17,686 nt of DNA from Parafannyhessea sp902761955 (GCA_902761955.1 CACWMM010000032.1:1-17686), one strand, 5' to 3'. Positions 4,936 through 12,405 are shown, counted from the first letter of the stretch. Notes: a model not told the origin generated them from the sequence alone. Numbers and translations: made by a program.

Positions 4936-6927
4936 CTAGAAGGCGCCTCCGCCTCCTCCACCGCCGAAGCCGCCGCCTCCGCCACCAGAGAAACCGCCAC
5001 CGCCGCCTCCGCCGGAGCTCATCGAAGATGCGGCCAACGCAGCAGAGCTGACCTTGTGAGACGAGGTGACCGAGGATCCAAGGCGCGATGCGGGGCTTCC
5101 CAGCGCGGTGTGGGGATACATGTACCACCCGTACACCGGAGCGACGACCGGGTCCTCCAGGACCTGTGGCGCGGCAACCTTCAGCTGCTCGATTACCTCT
5201 TCCGCCACGCCAAGCGAGACGGCCATCACAAGAAGCCTGTTCCAGAGAATCACGTCCTGGGGAACGGCCTCCTCCAGTCGCGTAAAGTCCTTGAGCCACC
5301 GCTTCAGAGCCTTCAGCTTCGCGATGACCTCAACCGCCTCCTCCGACAGGTTGTCCATGCGCCTCAGAATCACGAAGCCAAGTACCGCGGACACCGCAAG
5401 TAGCAGAACCACCCCCAAGCCCCAGCCCACTGGCAGCACTTCCGCAATCGTCATGAACAGCAGGGCTGCCGCCACAAGAATGTCAAGCGCCATCGCACCA
5501 ACAACCAGCCCCTGCCCGTTCGAATTCTTGTCGACGAAGAACCCTCGCTGCTCGGCCTGCGCCTTGACGTCGGTCTTCCAGTTCTCGTATGCGTCGTTGT
5601 ATGCCTCTGGCTTGTCTTTCGCCACCTTCTCAAAGTCCGAGAAGTACAAGGTGCCGTTCTCGCGACCCTTGCACTTGGAGAGCACCTTGTCGAAGAACTT
5701 GAGGGTTGAGCGATCGATTGCAATTGCGCTCTTGCTCGCAGCTACGTCCCTCGTGTTTCCCGCCCTCGTCAGAGCGTAGTCATCCTCCGACTTCTTGCGG
5801 CCGAACACCCCCCTGCTCTCAACCGCGACCTTTTCGAGCTTAAGCGCTCCGATGTCAGTCAACCGCACGAGCGCGGCAGACATGTCATCGTCCGTTGGCT
5901 CACCGTCGTTCAGCAGGGCACCCAGAACGGCCGGGTGATCATCGGTCGGCACGTCGCGGAAGTACTTGTCGTCGAACTGGGGCGTGTGTCGCCTCTTATA
6001 CGAGGAAAGCTTGCTAACAGACACCGCTCCCGCAAGGAGGGCCACCAGGACGCCTATACCAAGGGCCGCATAGCTCACCACGCGAGCCTGAGTACGGCGT
6101 TCGTTCGCCTCGTCAGCCCACTTCCGTTCCTCGTCGAGGACTGTGTTCAGGACCTTCTTGTTCGACGCCGTCGCGTTCGCTAGCCAGGCAGCGGGAAACA
6201 CTATTCTCGCCTCGGCGAACTCATCACCACCAACCCCGGGGACCGTGTAGATGATGTCGTTTCCCTTGAAACGAAGAGAGGCGTCGAGAGGGCCGTGTCC
6301 CCAAGCCCTCACGTTCTTGCCCGCCTTGGCCTCCTCCCCGTCGGTAACGGGAAGGTGAACCGTGCAGGTCACGTTCTCGCTCTCCACGTCCCAACCATCG
6401 CTCACGAACTTCCAATAGAGCTCGGACGTATCCGCGTACCTGCGCGCCAAGTTCTGGTCTGTGTACGTGATGGCGAAGTCGGCCGTGTCGTCACTATGCG
6501 CAGAATAAATCTTCACCTTCACATACGAGCCCTCGTCTGTCACGAGGTACGTGCCATTCTGACCGTAATCGGCATCGCCCACCTGTACTTGCTTAAATTC
6601 CCGGAACGACCCTCCTGACCCAATCTCACCGACCTTGCTCACCTCGGGGCTAATAGAGGCCCCTTCGTACTCCCCTTTCGGAATCTTCCAATAGACCCCA
6701 TGGAAGTCTCCGTCGAAACTGAACTCTCGTACCTCGCTGACAACGACCGACCCATCGCTTCTCACAGTCGCGTCTATATCGACCCTGCCAATCGAGTACT
6801 CATCTGCAAGCGCGACGCCTGCCGTTACCAACATGGTGACGATGAAGGCGGTTGCAAGAGCAAATGCTGCGATGACTGCCATCAAGGACAGTCTGTCGCG
6901 TCGGAACTTTGCGATTCGAGCGACCAT
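4936..6927 (-). CDS. DUF2207 domain-containing membrane protein
   Basis: This 663-residue protein has an N-terminal signal or membrane segment (about 13-36, ending near ALA at 39-41). An exported beta-rich DUF2207 domain follows (about 42-240: VDIDATVRSDGSVVVSEVREFSF and FHGVYWKIP are typical), then a helix and a membrane span (about 283-303). A cytosolic part (about 305-470) precedes two more spans (about 476-496 and 500-520), a helical segment, and a tail of almost pure glycine (639-663) ending GAF. Such Gly-rich tails are common in this family. The function is unknown; related proteins are widespread in Gram-positive bacteria. The start at 6927 has GGGAG five bases upstream. The open frame extends to 7215 but would run through the ferritin gene on the other strand. 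It is divergent from ferritin with about 125 bases between them. Confidence 0.88.
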   Translation of the reverse strand: MVARIAKFRRDRLSLMAVIAAFALATAFIVTMLVTAGVALADEYSIGRVDIDATVRSDGSVVVSEVREFSFDGDFHGVYWKIPKGEYEGASISPEVSKVGEIGSGGSFREFKQVQVGDADYGQNGTYLVTDEGSYVKVKIYSAHSDDTADFAITYTDQNLARRYADTSELYWKFVSDGWDVESENVTCTVHLPVTDGEEAKAGKNVRAWGHGPLDASLRFKGNDIIYTVPGVGGDEFAEARIVFPAAWLANATASNKKVLNTVLDEERKWADEANERRTQARVVSYAALGIGVLVALLAGAVSVSKLSSYKRRHTPQFDDKYFRDVPTDDHPAVLGALLNDGEPTDDDMSAALVRLTDIGALKLEKVAVESRGVFGRKKSEDDYALTRAGNTRDVAASKSAIAIDRSTLKFFDKVLSKCKGRENGTLYFSDFEKVAKDKPEAYNDAYENWKTDVKAQAEQRGFFVDKNSNGQGLVVGAMALDILVAAALLFMTIAEVLPVGWGLGVVLLLAVSAVLGFVILRRMDNLSEEAVEVIAKLKALKRWLKDFTRLEEAVPQDVILWNRLLVMAVSLGVAEEVIEQLKVAAPQVLEDPVVAPVYGWYMYPHTALGSPASRLGSSVTSSHKVSSAALAASSMSSGGGGGGGFSGGGGGGFGGGGGGGAF
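4939..5011 (-). repeat. polyglycine-encoding tract
   Basis: This GGN-codon-rich stretch encodes the Gly/Phe/Ser tail of the DUF2207 protein. It has three glycine runs separated by FS, F and AF. Such tracts are prone to slippage, so length variation between strains is likely. Confidence 0.8.
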
Positions 6928-6932
6928 CGAGT

Positions 6933-6937
6933 CTCCC
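6933..6937 (-). promoter_or_regulatory. ribosome binding site that sets the DUF2207 start
   Basis: GGGAG lies 5 bases upstream of the ATG at 6927. The ATG at 6939 four codons earlier has only a weak AGAAAG before it, so 6927 is preferred. Confidence 0.6.
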
Positions 6938-6968
6938 ATTCTTTCTGGTTCCCACGTCGTTGCTCGAA

Positions 6969-6999
6969 AATATACCAGAGACATGGGTATAGACTGCAA
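6969..6999 (-). promoter_or_regulatory. possible promoter of the DUF2207 gene
   Basis: TATATT (6969-6974) is a good -10 box on the minus strand. The best -35 is TTGCAG (6994-6999) at a long 19-base spacing. It lies about 42 bases upstream of the chosen start. Confidence 0.35.
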
Positions 7000-7017
7000 T
7001 GTGTATGTCAGGCCAGC

Positions 7018-7031
7018 GGATAACGGTATCC
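7018..7031. repeat. short inverted repeat upstream of ferritin
   Basis: GGATA-ACGG-TATCC is a perfect 5-bp inverted repeat 22 bases before the ferritin start, between the likely promoter zone and the ribosome site. It could be an operator or a leader hairpin. It does not match Fur or DtxR boxes. Confidence 0.35.
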
Positions 7032-7053
7032 ATACGACAAGGAGTGGATTTGC

Positions 7054-7572
7054 ATGGCACTGGACAAGAGCGTATCGAGCGTGCTCAACGAGCAAATCAA
7101 CAAGGAGCTTTATAGCGCATATCTCTATCTCACGTTCGCGGACTATTACGAGGACCGTGGGCTCAAGGGCTATGCGAACTGGTACATGATTCAGGTCCAG
7201 GAGGAGGTCGACCACGCTAAGATCCTCCGCCGCTATCTGTTGGACAACGACTTCAAGCCGACGATGGAAGCGATTGACAAGCCAGACAAGACGTTCTCAA
7301 ACGACCTCGAGCCTCTCGAAGCTGGTTACGAGCACGAGCAATACGTGACGAGCCTTATCAACAAGTGCTACCAGGCAGCCTACGACGCTCACGACTTCCG
7401 CACCATAAAGATGCTCGACTGGTTCGTGAACGAGCAGGGCGAGGAGGAGTCGAACGCCTCGGACATGATTACCGACTACAAGCTATTTGGCAGCACGCCT
7501 CAGGGACTGTTCAGTCTCGACCAGAAGTACCTCACGCGTGCCTACGTCCAGACCACTTCGATGCCGATGTAG
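7054..7572 (+). CDS. ftnA: ferritin, FtnA type
   Basis: This 172-residue non-heme ferritin would form a 24-subunit cytosolic shell that oxidises Fe(II) and stores it. The ferroxidase ligands are all visible: E18 and Y25 in helix A (NKELYSAYLYL), E51 and H54 in QVQEEVDHAK, the glutamate in AGYEHEQ (about residue 95), and Q and E in WFVNEQGEEE (about 128-131). No heme-binding methionine pattern of bacterioferritin is evident. Length and order match E. coli FtnA and Gram-positive homologues. The start follows AAGGAG nine bases upstream. The gene is monocistronic: divergent from DUF2207 upstream and ending at a strong hairpin downstream. An inverted repeat in the leader may be regulatory. Confidence is high. 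Confidence 0.96.
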   Translation: MALDKSVSSVLNEQINKELYSAYLYLTFADYYEDRGLKGYANWYMIQVQEEVDHAKILRRYLLDNDFKPTMEAIDKPDKTFSNDLEPLEAGYEHEQYVTSLINKCYQAAYDAHDFRTIKMLDWFVNEQGEEESNASDMITDYKLFGSTPQGLFSLDQKYLTRAYVQTTSMPM

Positions 7573-7612
7573 CTCTGGTTCCTCTGGTCCTAGCTTCGTC
7601 TGTTTGCCGTTT

Positions 7613-7642
7613 GGGGGTGAATCCAGAAGTGGATTCACCCCC
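7613..7642. terminator. strong hairpin terminator between ferritin and the Tad cluster
   Basis: GGGGGTGAATCC (7613-7624) and GGATTCACCCCC (7631-7642) form a perfect 12-bp stem with a 6-base loop. It lies 40 bases past the ferritin stop and about 20 bases past the convergent FHA gene, so it probably ends both. TTCTC follows on the plus strand; on the minus strand there is no T-run. Confidence 0.8.
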
Positions 7643-7663
7643 TTCTCATGCTCAACCAGGCCT

Positions 7664-8302
7664 CTACTCATCGGATGTAACAAAGGTGAAGAGAGTGCCG
7701 CAGACGTTGACGGTCTGCCCATGTCCAAGAATGCAGGAGTCCTGCACCTCTCTTCCTCCCACTGTCGCCAGGTTCTTAGCCCCCAGATTCCTAACCCTAA
7801 GTCCTTCCGGCAAACACTTGAACCCTACGTGCCTACGCGAAACGGCCATCGAGTGCAGAACCACATCACAGCACTGATCACGTCCAACCGTCAACTCGGA
7901 CTCGGGAACCGGAATCTTCACCTCCATGTCGGGTGACCTCACCCAAAGCATCTTCCTCTTCCAGCGGGGAAGGTTAGAGGAGGGGATATCCAATGGCATC
8001 GTCGCATCCAAGTCGGACGAGTCTTTGCTACTCGTGCCATTCCCGCTCACGCTTTCGTGAACGCTTTGGGCGCAAGCCCCACCATCTCCTCCCTCGCCTG
8101 CCGGTTGGCCAAGGCACATCGCCGACATAGGACCAGGCGGTCTGGAGAAATCATAGAGGCACCCATAGCAGACGTCCATGTCCGCAAACAGTTCTTCGCC
8201 GCAGTTCGGACATATCTTCGTCTTCGCCTTCCCTGCCTTGCCCATGAAGCCGACCGAGGCCTCGCGTCCGGCGACAACCCCCATTGCACCCGAATCTTTC
8301 AT
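7664..8302 (-). CDS. zinc-ribbon and FHA domain protein
   Basis: This 212-residue cytosolic protein has two parts. A zinc ribbon is formed by CPNC (31-34) and CYGC (45-48), with an extra cysteine at C63. A polar linker (about 65-115) leads to an FHA domain (about 118-210) with the diagnostic GR (140-141), SRRH (155-158) and a degenerate form of the last motif, RNLGAKNLATVGG (171-183), where NGT is expected. FHA domains bind phosphothreonine peptides, so the protein probably docks to a partner phosphorylated by a Ser/Thr kinase; no kinase is in the window. The start ATG 8302 has AAGGAG ten bases upstream. The gene is the last of the Tad cluster, 17 bases after the DUF192 gene, and ends at a hairpin. 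Linking it to Tad control is an inference from position. Confidence 0.82.
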   Translation of the reverse strand: MKDSGAMGVVAGREASVGFMGKAGKAKTKICPNCGEELFADMDVCYGCLYDFSRPPGPMSAMCLGQPAGEGGDGGACAQSVHESVSGNGTSSKDSSDLDATMPLDIPSSNLPRWKRKMLWVRSPDMEVKIPVPESELTVGRDQCCDVVLHSMAVSRRHVGFKCLPEGLRVRNLGAKNLATVGGREVQDSCILGHGQTVNVCGTLFTFVTSDE

Positions 8303-8319
8303 CGATGTCACACTCCTTC

Positions 8320-8655
8320 TCAGCTGCAGGTTTCTTCCATGGTCAGGGTCTCGTTCGCCGCGGGCCAAGGTGAGTCGCTACCAGGACGCTCCAGAACGAA
8401 TGCTGCCCCACGGGCTCGCACTATCCTCCCAGGGCGGACCATCCTCTCCGACAGGATGACGCTGCCATCCCTCTTGACGAATGCGATGTCTATGGGATAG
8501 CGCATGCAGAGGGTGTGGATGGACGAGCACCTCCTAAGCATGACTTGCCGTCCCCCCGAATCGCGAAGAAGGCCCTTCGCCTTTTGCAAGGGCGAGTCCA
8601 GGACTTCAAAACTCCCGAAGTCGAAGTGTCTTGTCCAAACGTGTACGAGTTGCAA
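8320..8655 (-). CDS. DUF192 domain protein
   Basis: This 111-residue protein matches DUF192: the GLL motif (LQKAKGLLRDSG, 24-34), then IHTLCMRYPIDIAFVKRDG (46-64), VRPGRI and the closing AAFVLERP. CMRYPIDIAF corresponds to the usual T-x-GM-x-x-P-I-D core. The family has no settled function. Many members have a signal peptide, but none is visible here. It starts with TTG directly after the TGA of the TadE-like gene. No ATG or GTG is available upstream in frame because that TGA blocks it, so translational coupling is likely. It precedes the FHA gene by 17 bases. DUF192 next to TadE-like genes suggests a shared role in the apparatus, which is inference. Confidence 0.85.
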   Translation of the reverse strand: MQLVHVWTRHFDFGSFEVLDSPLQKAKGLLRDSGGRQVMLRRCSSIHTLCMRYPIDIAFVKRDGSVILSERMVRPGRIVRARGAAFVLERPGSDSPWPAANETLTMEETCS

Positions 8656-9129
8656 TCAGATCACCACCCCAGGTCTAAAACGGTCGACGGTAATGGTTCT
8701 CTCGTGCTGTAACGAAATAGGTGCGGCATAGCCGACTCCGGCCACGGATATGGTCGTAGGCCAAGGATGGAATGTGAGAGTGCACCTATAGGTAGTGAGC
8801 AGAGGCGAAAGGGGGAAGCTCAGACCGTCCCTCTCGACCGCAGAGGCAGCATCGCTTGCAGATACCGTAACGTCACACGTACTTGAATTCAGGGCTTTCC
8901 GTATCACGCCCTCGATCTCGGAGACGGCAGCACCCCTACTCTGCGTACCAGACGGAGAGACTCCATGAGACACCGCCGCATCGAGAGAGATCCTGTCGAA
9001 TGTGGAGCACACCTCGGCATATTTCGCCAGGTTATACACAATGAGGGCGACGACGATGATGACAGGCAGCATAGCCGCAAGCTCAACAGTCATCTGACCG
9101 GAATCATGAACCTCTCCGCACCTCCTCAT
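8656..9129 (-). CDS. TadE-like pseudopilin (second copy)
   Basis: This 157-residue protein has a short positive leader (MRRCGEVHDSG), then the prepilin-type motif G11/QMTVE16LAAMLPVIIVVAL with Glu at +5 of the mature form. One hydrophobic helix (about 17-35) is followed by an exported domain with cysteines C41, C85 and C116. This is the layout of TadE/TadF minor pilins, which are cut by the Tad prepilin peptidase and help assemble the Flp pilus. The start ATG 9129 has GGAGG seven bases upstream and overlaps the previous gene's stop by 4 bases (ATGA). The open frame extends further upstream into the previous gene, but that part lacks such a site. The TadE or TadF assignment is tentative; the pseudopilin class is firm. 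Confidence 0.82.
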   Translation of the reverse strand: MRRCGEVHDSGQMTVELAAMLPVIIVVALIVYNLAKYAEVCSTFDRISLDAAVSHGVSPSGTQSRGAAVSEIEGVIRKALNSSTCDVTVSASDAASAVERDGLSFPLSPLLTTYRCTLTFHPWPTTISVAGVGYAAPISLQHERTITVDRFRPGVVI

Positions 9130-11180
9130 GGAATCGCCTCCGCGAGAGTCGAGAGGTCTATCGTCAGGGGAATCGATGCCCCCTCCATTCCGGGAATCGG
9201 AATCTCCGCGATGGTAACCTTGCCGTTTTCCCCCATCAGAGATACCAGTTTGGAACGGCACGTCTTGATGATTCCACGTTGGTCATGCGGCAGGGACTGT
9301 ATGAACGACCTCACTTCCGCCGTCTTCGTCACTCCGGCTCTATCCAAGATGTGCTGGGTGTTCGTCAGCACGGGCTTTCTCAGTCTCATGTCCGAGGGCT
9401 CGAACCCCGCCTTTAACACGACATCCTTGACCTTCCTTCGCATCCAGCTCGCAACCTTTTCCCCAAACACACCTCCTATATCATCAAAGAATTTGTTGGC
9501 AGCTTGGCTGACGCTTCCATATGCAGACCCATAGCCGACCAAAAGCGATCCCCATAGGTCTCCGATGCCATCAAGCAGTCCGGAGAAAAGCGTCCTATCC
9601 GACCTTTCTAGACCGTCGAAAACGCTTGCGAGAACATTGTGGCCATCCGTATCGTCGTCAGGTGCCAACGCGGCACCTGAGATTGCGACACCTGCCGGAA
9701 GGACCCCTGACTCGAGAAAGGTGCTTGACAGTCCACGAGGAAGCTCAGCGGCATCTCTCACAACAAAACCGATGCATCCGTACGCGCCGGGCGGGCAAAG
9801 GCGCGGCCTTTCGACCGCAAGCATGCTCATCGCCCTCTCGAATGCAGACCCGCTTTTCTCCGCCGCCTTCTTCATGTCCTCCTCCGCCTTCTTCTCGTCT
9901 TCCTTCGCCTGCTGGTAGTCTTTTGACGCCTCTACCACAATCCTCCAGTAGTGTTCGAAGCCGTTATTGATATTCGTTGACGCATCCGCGACGTTTCCCA
10001 TGGCCACCGCATTCATACGGCACGTCTCGCAATAAGCAACCGAGCCCGAATCTATGTCTGCAAGTGAGGCATTGCCAGCAAACGGCCCGGTTGCACCGGG
10101 GCATTCAAGCGAGCAATGCAGCGTCGTTCCCGTCTCCTCGCTCGTGCAGGGCCAGATGGCCGTCGAATAGAGCTCGGTCTCCATCACCATCCGAGTCGTA
10201 TGGGGCAGCTCGGGCAACTGAATATCAACGACTTCGCCCTCCTCGCACCGCGCATTCGAGAGCTCCTTGGCTGCATACCGGTAGAAAACCCCACGCGCAC
10301 ATGAGCGCTGAAGCTCGTCGGCAGAACCCGCGTCAATCACGTTGGACGTTGCCCGAGCAACGTAATAGTTGACAGCCCTTCTGCGCGCAAAGTCGAACTT
10401 CCAGGCGCTCGGGCTTGGATACATCGGGTTCTGCCCTTCCGTTAGTTTCGCAAGGGACTGTGCTCGTTCCCTCATACACGTACCGACGTTGTCCGCATGC
10501 CAGCCTTTCTCCTTTGCGACATTCGCCCTGTCAATCGCCTCCTTCTTTCTGGCCGACGCCTCCCTGAGTTCCTCGGCAGCCTTTTCCATCTCCTTTCCGT
10601 CAACCTCGTCTAGTAAATGGCTGAAGTCAGACTTCGACTCCTGTGGGTACGGAACTGCAAGCCCGGCATAGCTCAGGCTTCCAGATGAATTCGCCGATAC
10701 CGTCGATGCCGAATTTGCCACAATGAGAGCGGGAAGCGTCTTCTCAAGCCGCTCGAGGCCTTGTGAAGCCGACTTCGCAAACTTCTTCCGACACTCGAGA
10801 ATTCTCCTACCCACCTCGAGAATCTTCGGCGCTCCATGCTGAAGAACCGGAATCGCCGCCACGATCATTCCCGCGCCATACACGATCGCTCCAAGGAGAC
10901 CCATACTCAAAACGCAGGCATCCAACACCTGCGCGACAGTCGAGAAGGCCGCGACGCAGTTTTCCCCAGACATTGCGGCCGCATCCGCAACCTCCTGCAC
11001 ATCAGCCGCCCTGGCATGACTCCACTGAGCAGCAGCCACACCAAACGCGAGAGCGATGCTCATGAGGAGAGCGACGGCAACGGCAACGGTGGTGTAACCG
11101 CCCTCGCCATCGATGAATGCATCCAGGACGTAGACCCTACAATCGGCCCTTCTATGCCCACAACCGCTGCCAGTCTCCAT
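9126..11180 (-). CDS. large TadG-like membrane-anchored protein
   Basis: This 684-residue protein has an N-terminal segment resembling the pilin-like leader (GEGGYTTVAVAVALL, about 25-39) and a hydrophobic helix to about residue 50. A second hydrophobic stretch lies at about 91-112, followed by a very large exported part. The usual TadE/pilin glutamate at +5 is replaced (GYTTV), as is common in TadG-type proteins, which are anchored rather than assembled. The outer part has two coiled-coil-like regions (about 195-225 and 419-447, rich in Lys, Glu and Ala) and a Cys-rich middle (C345, C356, C360, C384, C387, C462, C469). It lacks the von Willebrand A domain seen in many TadG proteins. The ATG at 11180 follows AGGGGG and overlaps the upstream gene by 29 bases. 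It overlaps the downstream gene by 4. The TadG label is by position and topology only. Confidence 0.6.
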   Translation of the reverse strand: METGSGCGHRRADCRVYVLDAFIDGEGGYTTVAVAVALLMSIALAFGVAAAQWSHARAADVQEVADAAAMSGENCVAAFSTVAQVLDACVLSMGLLGAIVYGAGMIVAAIPVLQHGAPKILEVGRRILECRKKFAKSASQGLERLEKTLPALIVANSASTVSANSSGSLSYAGLAVPYPQESKSDFSHLLDEVDGKEMEKAAEELREASARKKEAIDRANVAKEKGWHADNVGTCMRERAQSLAKLTEGQNPMYPSPSAWKFDFARRRAVNYYVARATSNVIDAGSADELQRSCARGVFYRYAAKELSNARCEEGEVVDIQLPELPHTTRMVMETELYSTAIWPCTSEETGTTLHCSLECPGATGPFAGNASLADIDSGSVAYCETCRMNAVAMGNVADASTNINNGFEHYWRIVVEASKDYQQAKEDEKKAEEDMKKAAEKSGSAFERAMSMLAVERPRLCPPGAYGCIGFVVRDAAELPRGLSSTFLESGVLPAGVAISGAALAPDDDTDGHNVLASVFDGLERSDRTLFSGLLDGIGDLWGSLLVGYGSAYGSVSQAANKFFDDIGGVFGEKVASWMRRKVKDVVLKAGFEPSDMRLRKPVLTNTQHILDRAGVTKTAEVRSFIQSLPHDQRGIIKTCRSKLVSLMGENGKVTIAEIPIPGMEGASIPLTIDLSTLAEAIP

Positions 11181-11697
11181 AGGTCCCCCTTATCCAACTC
11201 GGCCGCACCTCTTCCCTTAGGGACTCTCTCAGGACTATCCCCTTACCGTCGCTCTCGGAGAATGCAGCCAAAGCAACCCCAAGAAGGGGAAGTGGGCGAA
11301 CATGCCCGACGACTTCGACGTTCACGCCCCTTCCACCCCTACTGAGCGAAATCGACCAGTCTGATGCGCCACCAGAGTGAAAGAGAGGGACATCGGGAAC
11401 AGCCTCAAGACGTCTGAGCACATACGACCTGCAGTCCGACAGGTCTCCGTCATAGTCGGTCGCAATCGCCCTTGCCGCCTCGGCGGCAGCAGACCTCATG
11501 GCCGCGCGCGTATAGATGATGCAGACCGGTTGGACAAGCAGCGCGATCACAAGCATGAGGGTGGGCAAGAGGACAGCTGCCTCAATCGTCGCCTGGCCAG
11601 ACGTTGATTCCGCAAGCTCAGTAAAGAAGAACGTCCTGAAAGACCGAGAGGACGTCGCCCTCCAACGAGTGCGATCCTGACCCGATAATCGTCGCAT
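11152..11697 (-). CDS. tadE: TadE-like pseudopilin
   Basis: This 181-residue protein has a long basic leader (residues 1-34), then G34/QATIE39AAVLLPTLMLVIALLVQPV, a TadE-type cleavage and membrane motif with Glu at +5. A helix (AAMRSAAAEAARAIAT, 65-80) follows, then a C-terminal exported domain of about 100 residues. TadE proteins are minor pilins processed by the prepilin peptidase and needed for Flp pilus formation. No ATG, GTG or TTG exists in frame between 11697 and the pilin motif, so the start must be at 11697 or earlier. This makes the gene overlap the preceding pilin gene by 80 bases in another frame. GGAAG lies 5 bases before the ATG. The end overlaps the TadG-like gene by 29 bases. 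Confidence 0.82.
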   Translation of the reverse strand: MRRLSGQDRTRWRATSSRSFRTFFFTELAESTSGQATIEAAVLLPTLMLVIALLVQPVCIIYTRAAMRSAAAEAARAIATDYDGDLSDCRSYVLRRLEAVPDVPLFHSGGASDWSISLSRGGRGVNVEVVGHVRPLPLLGVALAAFSESDGKGIVLRESLREEVRPSWIRGTYGDWQRLWA

Positions 11698-11863
11698 ACA
11701 ATCTTCCGTCACCCGCATAGCTGACGACCCGTGAAAGCGCAACGACGATCGCAAGGAAGGCAAAAAGTACCAGCGCGTACTCGACGGTTGACTGTCCTTT
11801 TGTGTCAAGCAAGACACTGTACGTGGTTCGAACAAGATGGCTTCCATCATCCTTGGCCTCCAT
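11618..11863 (-). CDS. Flp-like pilin or pseudopilin (second pilin)
   Basis: This 81-residue protein has leader MEAKDDGSHL..., then TKG23/QSTVE28YALVLFAFLAIVVAL, the Flp motif (Glu-Tyr at +5/+6 after the predicted cut) and a single hydrophobic helix. A short polar tail follows (YATIIGSGSHSLEGD), about 30 residues longer than in the main Flp. It could be a second major pilin or a minor pilin. The start at 11863 has AGGTGA 5-7 bases upstream, which also forms the stop of the preceding gene. The last 80 bases also code for the next gene's leader. The pilin class is firm. Confidence 0.8.
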   Translation of the reverse strand: MEAKDDGSHLVRTTYSVLLDTKGQSTVEYALVLFAFLAIVVALSRVVSYAGDGRLYATIIGSGSHSLEGDVLSVFQDVLLY

Positions 11864-11868
11864 ATGGC

Positions 11869-12402
11869 TCACCTGGGGACTCCCTCCTCCCATTCCTTCA
11901 CATCCATCCGTACGACCTTGACCTCCGACTTTCTCGAATCTTCGGCTCCCCTCACGACGACCGTGTCCACCCATCCGTCTCCGACAACCGTACAGGACCA
12001 GTTGTTCCCAAGCAGGTCGAGGTAGCCCGCACGCACAAGCACACACTTCCCCGCCCGTGCGTACTCCTCCAAGAGCTGCGTGGCCGTATCTTGCAAACTG
12101 GCTTTCGACGTATAGTCCCTCACGCCATCTTCTGTTGAAGGCGAGGAAGAAGGCCGTGAGACGTGCGACGGCGAGTCGTCACCATCTCTGTCGCCTTTCT
12201 TCTTCAGGCTCACTCTCTTGCCAGAGTTCTCCTCAGGGACGGATTTGCCTCCTCGCCCGTGCGCGCCCGTCTCAGCAATCACTTCTCGACCCGCGTTGCC
12301 TTCCACCTGGCGACGGCAATGTGTTGCCGTCGCCACGCAACTGACCAAGAGTACGAATAGGGCCAAGGGGACGAGTCTAGAGCCCCTTCCCCTGACAGTC
12401 AT
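11869..12402 (-). CDS. predicted lipoprotein of unknown function in the Tad cluster
   Basis: I do not recognise this 177-residue protein. It starts MTVRGRGSRLVPLALFVLLV followed by SC, a signal peptide with a possible lipobox LVSC at residue 22. A charged, disordered middle comes next (about 30-95, rich in Lys, Ser, Asp and Glu), then a compact C-terminal domain (about 95-177) with two cysteines (C120, C137) and the strand-like segment CVLVRAGYLDLLGNNWSC. The signal is short and the lipobox is not perfect, so a cleaved secreted protein or a membrane anchor are alternatives. It starts 3 bases after the flp stop and its stop overlaps the ribosome site of the next pilin gene, so it is embedded in the operon and is probably a component or chaperone of the apparatus. 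Function is not claimed. Confidence 0.7.
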   Translation of the reverse strand: MTVRGRGSRLVPLALFVLLVSCVATATHCRRQVEGNAGREVIAETGAHGRGGKSVPEENSGKRVSLKKKGDRDGDDSPSHVSRPSSSPSTEDGVRDYTSKASLQDTATQLLEEYARAGKCVLVRAGYLDLLGNNWSCTVVGDGWVDTVVVRGAEDSRKSEVKVVRMDVKEWEEGVPR

Positions 12403-12405
12403 AGC

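Noticed and set aside
7018..7031. Iron-responsive Fur or DtxR box upstream of ferritin
   Set aside because: The inverted repeat there does not match either consensus, so only an unnamed inverted repeat is reported.
6928..7215. Upstream extension of the DUF2207 frame
   Set aside because: The extension runs antisense through the 5' end of ferritin and contains no signal or domain. A ribosome site sits directly before 6927.
11618..11697. Frameshift between the two pilin-type genes
   Set aside because: Each gene has a complete pilin motif and its own stop or start, so an overlap explains the data better than a broken fusion. It is kept as a point to check against reads.
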